A DNA stretch of 6,503 nt from Rhodospirillales bacterium (GCA_021775195.1 JAJFIG010000233.1:1-6503); one strand, 5' to 3'; shown: positions 1 to 5,872, counted from the stretch's first letter. Program-made: numbers and translations. Notes: generated by a model not told the origin, from the sequence alone.

Positions 1-184
1 TGGCCATGCGGACCACGGTCGGGGTTGAAACGTGGGAGGCCTCGGCGACGGCGGTGATGCTGCCCAGTCCCGAGACCGGATAGCTGTCCAACAGGGTGTT
101 GGCGAGCTGGCGTTCGGCGCGGGTCAGGTCGTCAAACTTGCCGCGGATGCGTTCCGCCACCGTGAGACCTTGGGGTGCCGCCAT
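1..184 (-). CDS. RpiR-family transcriptional regulator, N-terminal part (partial)
   Basis: The minus strand reads 61 codons from an ATG at 184-182 to the window edge, beginning MAAPQGLTVAERIRGKF. The segment LTRAERQLANTLLD, then a helix and VAEASHVSTPTVVRMA, matches the N-terminal HTH_6 DNA-binding domain of RpiR/MurR-type regulators: the 'L(T/S)xAER' opening, then 'A..A.VS..TV.R' as the recognition helix. The C-terminal SIS effector domain expected in this family lies outside the window, so the ligand cannot be judged. A GGGAGG ribosome binding site (minus strand of 196-201) sits 11 nt before the ATG. The gene is divergent from the amidohydrolase-TRAP-ligase genes and shares a control region with them. 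This is the usual position of a local regulator, so control of that operon is likely but inferred. Family assignment is fairly secure; the start is well supported. Confidence 0.82.
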   Translation of the reverse strand, partial: MAAPQGLTVAERIRGKFDDLTRAERQLANTLLDSYPVSGLGSITAVAEASHVSTPTVVRMA

Positions 185-236
185 GTCGATGGGTACCTCC
201 CGGGCGTGGACGCTTTTGTTTCACCACAATCATGGA

Positions 237-274
237 TGAAATTTTTTTGTCTTTGAAGTTTTTTTTGAAATTAT
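237..274. repeat. Tandem TGAAA/G-T-tract elements, possible regulator sites
   Basis: Three copies of a TGAA(A/G)T-rich element occur in direct orientation: TGAAATTTTTTT at 237-248, TGAAGTTTTTTTT at 254-266, and TGAAATTAT at 266-274. The first two start 17 nt apart and the next 12 nt apart. They are confined to the divergent intergenic region. They could be binding sites, an UP-like element, or a bent A/T tract that helps promoter opening. The sequence does not decide between these. Confidence 0.3.
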
Positions 275-291
275 CGTTACAGAAAATGACT

Positions 292-306
292 TGAACAGCA
301 CGTTCA
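292..306. promoter_or_regulatory. Perfect inverted repeat TGAAC-N5-GTTCA, candidate operator
   Basis: TGAAC at 292-296 and GTTCA at 302-306 are exact reverse complements around a 5-nt spacer. The left arm overlaps the candidate -35 box TTGAAC of the plus-strand operon. A second, shorter pair (TTCA 303-306, TGAA 311-314) shares the right arm. A symmetric site at this position would suit repression by a dimeric regulator, and the divergent RpiR protein is the obvious candidate. The pairing of protein and site is inference. Confidence 0.4.
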
Positions 307-332
307 TTTGTGAAAAATATCTCCACGTTAAC

Positions 333-339
333 GGGAGGG
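333..339 (+). promoter_or_regulatory. Ribosome binding site supporting a TTG start at 347
   Basis: GGGAGGG lies about 7-8 nt before the TTG at 347. It is only 0-1 nt before an out-of-frame ATG at 340, too close for that codon to be used. The in-frame ATG at 365 has only the weaker GGAG (349-352) and AGAGG (357-361, 3 nt away). Confidence 0.55.
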
Positions 340-346
340 ATGCCCC

Positions 347-1192
347 TTGGAGATAAAGAGGAAAATGGCGCCGCGCCCGGCCTCCGCCGACGGGGTGGTC
401 GAGGTGACGAATTCCTCGGGCGGCGGCGACTTCATCCTCGTCTGCGAACACGCGTCGCGCTTCATCCCGCCCGAATTCGAAAATCTCGGATTGAATGACG
501 ACGCGCTCCACAGCCATATCGCCTGGGACCCCGGCGCCCTGCCGGTGGCGCTGGCGATGTCGGCGATCCTCGACGCGCCCGTCATCGCGCCCCGGGTGTC
601 GCGCCTCGTATACGACTGCAACCGCTCGCCCGAGGCCAACAGCGCCATGCCGGCGGAAAGCGAAATCCATGAAATTCCGGGGAACAAGGTTGTTTCCGCG
701 TCCGAGCGCCGAGCGCGGGCGGATCGCTACTACAGGCCTTTCCATGGTGCCCTGGCAGACGCCGTCAAACGGCGGACAGAGGCCCGACGGACGCCGGTGA
801 TCATGACCATCCATTCCTTCGCCCCGGTCTATGACGGCATCAGACGGGATTTGGACATCGGCGTCATCCACGATTCCGACACCCGTTTCGCGGACCAGCT
901 TCTCCGAATCGGCGAGGCCGAAGCCGATCTCGATGTTCGCAGGAACGCGCCTTACGGCCCACCCGATGGCGTTACCCACACCCTGGCGGAACACGCCCTG
1001 CCGCGGGGCCTGCTGAACGTGATGATCGAAATCCGCAACGACCTGATCGCCACCCCGGCCAGCCAGCGGGCGATGGCCGAACGGCTGTCCCGGTACGCGG
1101 CCGAGGCCCTCGCCACCCTTGGCTGCAGCGGGACGGAAGAGGGCCCGTGGTCGAAAGCCGAGCCCAGGCCCTTGGGCCCGGACGCGGCCTGA
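347..1192 (+). CDS. N-formylglutamate amidohydrolase family protein
   Basis: The 281-residue cytoplasmic protein has no signal peptide or membrane segment and matches the FGase family (Pfam PF05013) over most of its length. Landmarks are ILVCEHASRFIPPEF (30-44), HIAWDPGALPVA (57-68), RVSRLVYDCNRS (83-94), RYYRPFH (127-133), MTIHSF (153-158), IGVIHDSD (171-178), NAPYGPPDGVTHT (200-212) and NVMIEIRNDLI (224-234). His35, His156 and Glu228/Arg230 are likely active-site residues by family pattern. Known members release formate from N-formylglutamate, as HutG does in histidine degradation, but no other hut gene is visible, so a different N-acyl or amide substrate is possible. I chose the TTG at 347 because GGGAGGG (333-339) precedes it at ideal distance. 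An in-frame ATG at 365 (residue 7) is the alternative. An ATG at 340 is out of frame. The next gene starts 12 nt after the stop, implying co-transcription. Confidence 0.88.
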   Translation: MEIKRKMAPRPASADGVVEVTNSSGGGDFILVCEHASRFIPPEFENLGLNDDALHSHIAWDPGALPVALAMSAILDAPVIAPRVSRLVYDCNRSPEANSAMPAESEIHEIPGNKVVSASERRARADRYYRPFHGALADAVKRRTEARRTPVIMTIHSFAPVYDGIRRDLDIGVIHDSDTRFADQLLRIGEAEADLDVRRNAPYGPPDGVTHTLAEHALPRGLLNVMIEIRNDLIATPASQRAMAERLSRYAAEALATLGCSGTEEGPWSKAEPRPLGPDAA

Positions 1193-1204
1193 ACGGAACA
1201 GGAC

Positions 1205-1744
1205 ATGCCGAAGGCGATCATAACCTATGTGCGATACGTCGACACCGTGAGCCGGATCGTCGGGCGGTTCGCCATGTATCTGATCTTCGCCATGCTGGGG
1301 GTGCTGCTTTTATCCTCGATCATGAAGACGTTCTTTATTCCCCTGCAATGGACGCTGGAGCTGGCCCAGTTCCTGATGGTCGCCTATTACCTGCTCGGCG
1401 GCGGCTATTCCATGCAATTGGGGGCGCATGTGCGGATGGACATCTTCTATGACCGCTGGTCGACCGAGAGAAAGGGGTTCGCCGATTCCATCACCTCGTT
1501 CTGCCTGATCTCCTACCTGATGATCCTGCTTTATGGCGGCTATTCCAGCACCGAGTACGCCGTGTTCTATGGCGAGAAAAGCTATTCGTCGTGGGCGCCC
1601 TACATGGCGCCGATAAAGATCGTCATGACCTTCGGCATCGCGCTGATGCTCCTGCAGGCCGTCGCCACCTTCTTCAAGGACCTGGCCCGGTCCCGGGGCC
1701 TGACCCTGTTCGAGGAACAGACGGCGGACGAGGCGTCGATATGA
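1205..1744 (+). CDS. TRAP transporter small permease subunit (DctQ family)
   Basis: This 179-residue membrane protein has four predicted hydrophobic helices at about 20-40, 52-70, 95-113 and 134-156, the standard DctQ topology and length. The segment ELAQFLMVAYYLLGGGYSM (52-70) followed by GAHVRMDIFYDRW (73-85) is the family signature: a Glu in helix 2, then 'G-x-H-V-R-x-D' at the cytoplasmic loop. DctQ proteins form the small integral-membrane half of tripartite ATP-independent periplasmic transporters and scaffold the large permease. The gene begins 12 nt after the amidohydrolase stop. Its ribosome binding site is weak and tight (AGGA, 1200-1203), and its end overlaps the next start by 4 nt (ATGA). 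Those junctions indicate translational coupling within one operon. A symbol such as dctQ would imply C4-dicarboxylates, which is not supported here. Confidence 0.9.
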   Translation: MPKAIITYVRYVDTVSRIVGRFAMYLIFAMLGVLLLSSIMKTFFIPLQWTLELAQFLMVAYYLLGGGYSMQLGAHVRMDIFYDRWSTERKGFADSITSFCLISYLMILLYGGYSSTEYAVFYGEKSYSSWAPYMAPIKIVMTFGIALMLLQAVATFFKDLARSRGLTLFEEQTADEASI

Positions 1745-3063
1745 GTTACGAATGGATCGCCCTGCTGATGTTCTCGTCGATGATGTTGATGCTGATGAGC
1801 GGGCAGCGGGTGTTCGGGGCGATCGGGTTCGTCGCCGTCGTCGCGGCCCTGTTCCTGTGGGGGGACGGCGGCTCCGAGATGGGCTTCAGCGCCGCCATGA
1901 AGCTGATGAAGTGGTACCCGCTGCTGACCCTGCCGCTGTTCATCTACATGGGCTACATGCTGTCCGAATCGGGGATCGCCGACGATCTCTACCGGATGTT
2001 CCATGTCTGGATGGGGCCCCTGAACGGCGGCCTGGCGATCGGCACCATCGGCCTGATGGTGATCATATCGGCGATGAACGGATTGAGCGTCGCCGGCATG
2101 GCCATCGGCGCCAGCATCGCCCTCCCCGAACTGCTCCGGCGCGGCTACGACAAGGTGATGGTTACCGGCGTTATCCAGGCCGGCAGTTCGCTGGGCATCC
2201 TGGTTCCGCCCAGCGTCGTCCTGGTCCTCTACGGCATGATCGCCAGGCAGCCGGTGAGCCAGCTGTGGATGGCCGGTGTTTTCCCCGGCCTCATGATGGC
2301 CACCCTGTTCATCGTCTACATCGTCATCCGCTGCAAGATTCAGCCCGAACTGGGGCCGGCCCTGTCGGCGGACGAACGCCGGATCGGCTGGGCGGAGAAA
2401 CTTCGCCTGCTGAGGGCCGGCATTCTTCCCTTCTTCATCTTCTTTTCCATGACCGGGCTGTTCCTGATGGGGATCACCAGCCTGGTGGAGAGTTCCGCCG
2501 TCGGCGCCACGGCGGCGACCATCGCCGCCCTGATCAAGAGGCGCCTGACCCGCCAGGTCGTCGAGAACACCATCCGCAAGACCCTGGGGGTGAGCTGCAT
2601 GTTCATGTGGATCATCCTGGCGGCGCTGTGTTTCGGCGCCGTGTTCGACGGCCTTGGCGCCGTCAAGGCCATCGAATCGTTCTTCGTCGGCCAAATGGGA
2701 CTGGGGCCCTGGGAAATCCTCATCATGATGCAGCTTTCCTACCTCCTGATGGGCATGTTCCTGGACGACACGGCGATGCTGGTGATCGTCGCGCCGCTTT
2801 ACGTGCCGCTGGTCAAGATCCTGGGCTTCGACCTGGTCTGGTACGGGGTGCTTTACACCATCACCTGCCAGATCGCCTACATGACCCCGCCCTTCGGCTA
2901 CAACCTGTTCCTGATGCGGGCGATGGCGCCGCCGGAGGTGACGCTGTCGGATATCTACCGTTCGATCACGCCCTTCGTCGCCGTCATGGTCCTCGGCCTG
3001 ATCATCATCATGATGTTCCCCGAAATCGCCCTGTGGCTTCCCAAGACCTATTACGGGAGATGA
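1741..3063 (+). CDS. TRAP transporter large permease subunit (DctM family)
   Basis: The 440-residue polytopic membrane protein is the sodium- or proton-coupled transport channel of the TRAP system. Length and pattern fit DctM/SiaM-type permeases. Recognisable blocks are LLTLPLFIYMGYMLSESGIA (61-80), ISAMNGLSVAGMAIGA (109-124), the hallmark AGSSLGILVPPSVVLVLYGM (147-166), LVESSAVGATAA (248-259), MGMFLDDTAMLVIVAPLYVP (337-356) and MTPPFGYNLFLM (381-392). The paired GILVPPS and TPPFGYN segments correspond to the two symmetry-related ion and substrate-binding hairpin regions of this family. The reading frame stays open upstream to 1591, but that part overlaps dctQ out of frame. The ATG at 1741 fits the family N-terminus, overlaps the previous stop by 4 nt, and has an AGG about 7 nt upstream. 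The long open reading frames on the other strand here are shadows. Confidence 0.95.
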   Translation: MSYEWIALLMFSSMMLMLMSGQRVFGAIGFVAVVAALFLWGDGGSEMGFSAAMKLMKWYPLLTLPLFIYMGYMLSESGIADDLYRMFHVWMGPLNGGLAIGTIGLMVIISAMNGLSVAGMAIGASIALPELLRRGYDKVMVTGVIQAGSSLGILVPPSVVLVLYGMIARQPVSQLWMAGVFPGLMMATLFIVYIVIRCKIQPELGPALSADERRIGWAEKLRLLRAGILPFFIFFSMTGLFLMGITSLVESSAVGATAATIAALIKRRLTRQVVENTIRKTLGVSCMFMWIILAALCFGAVFDGLGAVKAIESFFVGQMGLGPWEILIMMQLSYLLMGMFLDDTAMLVIVAPLYVPLVKILGFDLVWYGVLYTITCQIAYMTPPFGYNLFLMRAMAPPEVTLSDIYRSITPFVAVMVLGLIIIMMFPEIALWLPKTYYGR

Positions 3064-3224
3064 GAGGGATGAAACGGCGCAGGGAATCGAATACAGGCGG
3101 CGGAAAGGCAAGGCCGGCCCACCCTGCATCCGCCGCTGCGTGGTCTCGGGGGATGAACACCCCCGGGGCCGGTTTCGATACTGCGAACCTGGGTTAACCG
3201 AAAAAAAGTAAGGGAGATTTTCGA
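3064..3224 (+). promoter_or_regulatory. Structured spacer between permease and binding-protein genes
   Basis: This 161-nt gap interrupts an otherwise tight operon and carries two stem-loops. The first pairs GCGGCGGA (3097-3104) with TCCGCCGC (3129-3136), 8 perfect base pairs, and encloses the palindrome GGCCGGCC. The second pairs CGGGGG (3147-3152) with CCCCCG (3160-3165) around a 7-nt loop. Neither is followed by a T-run, so classic termination is unlikely. Such elements commonly set mRNA processing or stability boundaries that let the binding protein be made in excess over the permeases. An internal promoter is possible, but I could not point to one. The GGTTAACC palindrome lies at 3192-3199, shortly before the next ribosome binding site. 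Confidence 0.5.
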
Positions 3225-4280
3225 ATGACTAAGAGACGCGAATTTCTGAAAAAAGCCGGTGCGGCGAGCGCCGGTGCCGTGGCCGCCACGACCCTGAGCG
3301 CGCCGAACGTCATCGCGGCGAACAAGACCATCAAGTGGCGGCTGCAGACCTATGCCGGTCCCGCCCTGGCCGCCCATGTCATCAAGCCGTCGATCGACGC
3401 CTTCAACAAGATCGCCAACGGGGAGATGGTGATCGAGTTGTTCTTCGCCGATCAGCTCGTGCCCACCGGCGAGCTGTTCCGGGCGATGCAGAAGGGAACC
3501 ATCGACGCGGTTCAGAGCGACGACGACTCGATCGCGGCGCCCGTCGATATTTCGGTGTTCGGCGGCTACTTCCCCTTCGCGACCCGCTACAGCCTCGACG
3601 TCCCGGTGCTCTTCAACCAGTACGGACTGAAGGAGATCTGGGAAGAGGCCTATGGCGAGGTGGAAGGCGTCACCTGGCTCAGCGCCGGCGCCTGGGATCC
3701 CTGCCACTTCAATACGGTGAAGCCGATCAGAAGCCTCGCCGACCTCAAGGGCAAGCGCGTGTTCACTTTCCCGACGGCGGGCAAGTTCCTGTCGCGCTTC
3801 GGCGTCGTCCCGGTGACCCTGCCTTGGGAAGACATCGAGGTTGCCGTTCAAACAGGCGAACTGGACGGCATCTCCTGGTCGGGCATTACCGAGGACTACA
3901 CGGTCGGCTGGGCGGACGTGACCAACTACTTCCTGACCAACAACATTTCCGGCGCCTGGTGCGGCTCCTACTTCGCCAACTCCGAACGCTGGGATGCCCT
4001 GCCGGGGCACCTGCAAACCCTGTTCCGCGTCTGCATGGACAGTTCGCATTACTACCGCCAGCACTGGTACTGGGGCGGCGAGGCGGACCTGCGCACCAAC
4101 GGCACGAAGCTGAAGCTGACCTCCATTCCGGACGAGGAATGGGCGACGGTGGAGGCGGAAGCCCTCAAGTTCTGGGACGAGATCGCCGCCACCAGCCCCC
4201 GGGCCGCCAAGGTCATCAACATCTTCAAGAAGTACAACGCGACCATGGCGAAAGCCGGCCGGCCGTACCGGTACGGATGA
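3225..4280 (+). CDS. TRAP transporter substrate-binding protein, Tat-exported (DctP/TakP-like)
   Basis: The 351-residue periplasmic receptor delivers ligand to the DctQM-type permease. The N-terminus MTKRREFLKKAG carries a textbook twin-arginine motif (RREFLKK), then a weakly hydrophobic Ala-rich stretch and a probable cleavage near Ala31 (APNVIA|AN), so it is exported folded. The mature part fits the DctP fold: IKWRLQTYAGP (36-46), ELFFADQLVPTGELFRAMQKG (71-91), DLKGKRVFTFPTAGKFLSRF (173-192), then a segment ending DGISWSGITEDY (214-225). The pattern resembles the 2-oxoacid receptor TakP. Where TakP has the ligand-pairing Arg (KMR), this protein has Phe180. Arg178 is two residues earlier, so the ligand may be bound differently. 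AGGGAG (3211-3216) is 8 nt before the ATG. The receptor gene comes after both permease genes. The substrate is not readable from sequence. Confidence 0.92.
   Translation: MTKRREFLKKAGAASAGAVAATTLSAPNVIAANKTIKWRLQTYAGPALAAHVIKPSIDAFNKIANGEMVIELFFADQLVPTGELFRAMQKGTIDAVQSDDDSIAAPVDISVFGGYFPFATRYSLDVPVLFNQYGLKEIWEEAYGEVEGVTWLSAGAWDPCHFNTVKPIRSLADLKGKRVFTFPTAGKFLSRFGVVPVTLPWEDIEVAVQTGELDGISWSGITEDYTVGWADVTNYFLTNNISGAWCGSYFANSERWDALPGHLQTLFRVCMDSSHYYRQHWYWGGEADLRTNGTKLKLTSIPDEEWATVEAEALKFWDEIAATSPRAAKVINIFKKYNATMAKAGRPYRYG
4263..4276 (+). repeat. 14-bp perfect palindrome at the 3' end of the binding-protein gene
   Basis: CCGTACCGGTACGG is fully self-complementary and ends just before the stop codon. 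It encodes part of the C-terminal RPYRYG. It may arise simply from the repeated Tyr-Arg codons, but it sits next to two further inverted repeats in the following gap. Confidence 0.35.
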
Positions 4281-4286
4281 TGTGAA

Positions 4287-4301
4287 CGGCGGTGTTCGCC
4301 G
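4287..4301 (+). other. Small stem-loop after the binding-protein gene
   Basis: CGGCG (4287-4291) pairs with CGCCG (4297-4301) around a 5-nt loop, 6 nt after the stop codon. It is short and has no T-run, so it may only add to the 3' structure formed by the larger hairpin downstream. Confidence 0.3.
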
Positions 4302-4315
4302 CGGCAGACACCAAT

Positions 4316-4344
4316 TTCCCCCGGGAGCGGCCCTCCCGGGGGAA
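4316..4344 (+). terminator. Strong 12-bp stem-loop between binding protein and ligase genes
   Basis: TTCCCCCGGGAG (4316-4327) and CTCCCGGGGGAA (4333-4344) are perfect reverse complements around the 5-nt loop CGGCC. This is the strongest RNA structure in the window. It is followed by GTTCAATCGC, not a T-run, so a complete Rho-independent terminator is not shown. It more likely blocks 3'-5' exonucleases, protecting the abundant binding-protein transcript, or causes partial attenuation before the ligase gene. It lies 64 nt ahead of the ligase start, and no clear ligase promoter is visible in between. Confidence 0.5.
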
Positions 4345-4407
4345 GTTCAATCGCAGGCCGTCAGCACGCGCGGCCCCAAGACAATCTGAATAGAAATTGC
4401 GAGTCCG

Positions 4408-5775
4408 ATGGCAGGCAAACTGACGCTCGAGGAATTGAAACAGGCCGTTGCAGACGGCGACATCGATACGGTCCTGGCGGTCCAGGTGGACATGCAGGGC
4501 CGCCTGATGGGCAAGCGCATGCATGCCGATTTCTTTGTCGACGGCGCCTGGGAGGAAACCCACTCCTGCAACTACCTCCAGGCCACCGATATGGAGATGG
4601 AGACGGTCGGCGGGTACCAATCGACAAGCTGGGAAGCGGGCTACGGCGACTACACGATGAAGCCGGACCTCGACACCCTGCGCCGGATTCCCTGGCTCGA
4701 TGGCACGGCGCTGGTGATGTGCGACGTGCTCGACCATCACACCAACAAGGATGTTCCCCATTCGCCGCGCGCCGTTTTGAAGCGCCAGATCGCGCGCCTG
4801 GAAGCCATGGGCATGACCGCCTTCATGGCCTCGGAACTGGAGTTCTTCCTGTTTCGCGACAGCTACGAGGAGGCCCAGGACAAGGGGCACCGCGGTCTGT
4901 CCCCGATCAGCGCCTATAACGAGGACTACCACATCTTCCAGACGACCAAGGAAGAGGGCGTCATGCGCGCCATCCGCAACGGCCTGAACGGCGCCGACAT
5001 TCCGGTGGAGAACACCAAGGGCGAGGCCAGCGCCGGCCAGGAAGAGATCAACGTGCGCTATGCCGACGCCCTGACCATGGCCGACCGCCATGCAATCATC
5101 AAAAACGGCTGCAAGGAAATCGCCTGGGCGCAGGGGCGCTCGATCAGCTTCATGGCGAAGTGGCACTACGACTACGCCGGCAACTCGTCGCACGTTCATC
5201 AGTCGCTGCGAAGCCTCGACGGCGAGCCGCTGTTCTTCGATCCCGGCGCCGAACACGGCATGTCGGACCTGATGCGCAATTACCTGGCGGGGCTCCTGCA
5301 CCACGCCGGCGACATCACCTGTTTCCTCGCCCCCTATGTCAACTCCTACAAGCGCTTCATGGCCGGCACCTTCGCGCCGACGAAGGCGATCTGGTCGATG
5401 GACAACCGCACCGCCGGATACCGCATCTGCGGCGCCGACACCAAGGCGGTGCGGGTCGAATGCCGGGTCGGTGGCGCCGACCTCAATCCCTACCTGGCGA
5501 TGGCGGCGCTGATCGCAGCCGGTATCGACGGCATCGAGAACAAGCGCGACCTGGAGCCCGAGTTCGTCGGCGACGCCTACGGCGGAAAGGAGGCGCGGGA
5601 AATTCCCTCGACGCTCCGCGCCGCGGCCGAGGCCCTAGACGGATCGGCCATGCTGCGCGCCGCCTTCGGTGACGGCGTCATCGACCACTACGTCCATGCC
5701 GCCAATTGGGAGCAGTTCGAAAGCGACCGCCGGGTCACCGACTGGGAAGTCGCGCGGGGGTTTGAACGGGCCTGA
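4408..5775 (+). CDS. Glutamine synthetase family protein, probable gamma-glutamyl-amine ligase
   Basis: The 455-residue cytoplasmic enzyme has the full glutamine synthetase fold. The N-terminal beta-grasp part carries VQVDMQGRLMGKRM (25-38). The catalytic part has ASELEFFLF (141-149, metal-binding Glu143/Glu145), EASAGQEEINVRYADAL (206-222), GNSSHVHQSL (258-267), NSYKRF (312-317), MDNRTAGYRI (331-340) and ECRVGGADLNPYLAMAAL (351-368). These supply the metal, ATP and glutamate sites, so an active ATP-dependent ligase is expected. The DGSS loop of true glutamine synthetases, which holds ammonium, is absent (compare 52-84), and no adenylylation-site Tyr motif is apparent. Both traits suit PuuA/GlnA3-type enzymes that attach glutamate to amines. 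The amine is unknown, and the PuuB, PuuC and PuuD partners are not in this window. The start has only a weak ribosome binding site, 127 nt after the binding-protein gene. Confidence 0.9.
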   Translation: MAGKLTLEELKQAVADGDIDTVLAVQVDMQGRLMGKRMHADFFVDGAWEETHSCNYLQATDMEMETVGGYQSTSWEAGYGDYTMKPDLDTLRRIPWLDGTALVMCDVLDHHTNKDVPHSPRAVLKRQIARLEAMGMTAFMASELEFFLFRDSYEEAQDKGHRGLSPISAYNEDYHIFQTTKEEGVMRAIRNGLNGADIPVENTKGEASAGQEEINVRYADALTMADRHAIIKNGCKEIAWAQGRSISFMAKWHYDYAGNSSHVHQSLRSLDGEPLFFDPGAEHGMSDLMRNYLAGLLHHAGDITCFLAPYVNSYKRFMAGTFAPTKAIWSMDNRTAGYRICGADTKAVRVECRVGGADLNPYLAMAALIAAGIDGIENKRDLEPEFVGDAYGGKEAREIPSTLRAAAEALDGSAMLRAAFGDGVIDHYVHAANWEQFESDRRVTDWEVARGFERA

Positions 5776-5872
5776 GAAAAAAAACCGACCTCGGCGGATC
5801 GCCGGGATTCGACCCCTAAGTCCTTAAAATAACTGATTTCTTTGACTTGGCGCGGAATGCCGCCGCCGATTT

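Larger units (their letters stand above)
185..346. promoter_or_regulatory. Divergent AT-rich control region between regulator and operon
   Basis: This 162-nt gap is far richer in A/T than the rest of the window, mainly at 205-330, and contains no gene. It holds T-tract elements that repeat a TGAAA/G + T pattern (237-248, 254-266, 266-274), an inverted TTTCA/TGAAA pair (219-223 and 237-241), and a perfect inverted repeat at 292-306. A possible promoter for the operon is TTGAAC at 291-296 and AAATAT at 315-320, spaced 18 nt. The -10 match is poor, so this is tentative. It would place the transcript start near 327, just ahead of the GGGAGGG ribosome binding site at 333-339. No convincing minus-strand promoter was picked out. 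Confidence 0.6.

Noticed and set aside
1600..3129. 509-codon minus-strand open frame across the DctM permease gene
   Set aside because: It is antisense to a clearly recognised permease. Its translation is His/Asp/Gln-rich with no domain pattern, as expected for the reverse of GC-biased hydrophobic codons.
1752..3197. Long plus-strand frame overlapping the DctM permease gene
   Set aside because: Its translation is Arg/Pro/His-rich low complexity, a frame-shifted shadow of the permease.
3069..3197. 42-codon small frame in the permease-receptor gap, starting MKRRRESNTGGG
   Set aside because: GAGAGGG abuts the ATG, leaving almost no spacing. The peptide has no motif or helix, and its sequence is accounted for by the stem-loops in the gap.
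3192..3199. GGTTAACC palindrome, recurring at 6006-6013, as a CtrA-like site
   Set aside because: A CtrA site needs two TTAA halves about 7 nt apart. Neither copy has the second half, and the second copy lies inside the proposed coding region.
4225..5304. Long minus-strand open frame across the ligase gene
   Set aside because: It is antisense to a gene with all glutamine synthetase motifs and has no recognisable domain of its own.
5777..5804. Possible minus-strand terminator: stem at 5792-5804 followed by T8
   Set aside because: The T-run is 7 nt from the stem, and no minus-strand gene in the window ends there.
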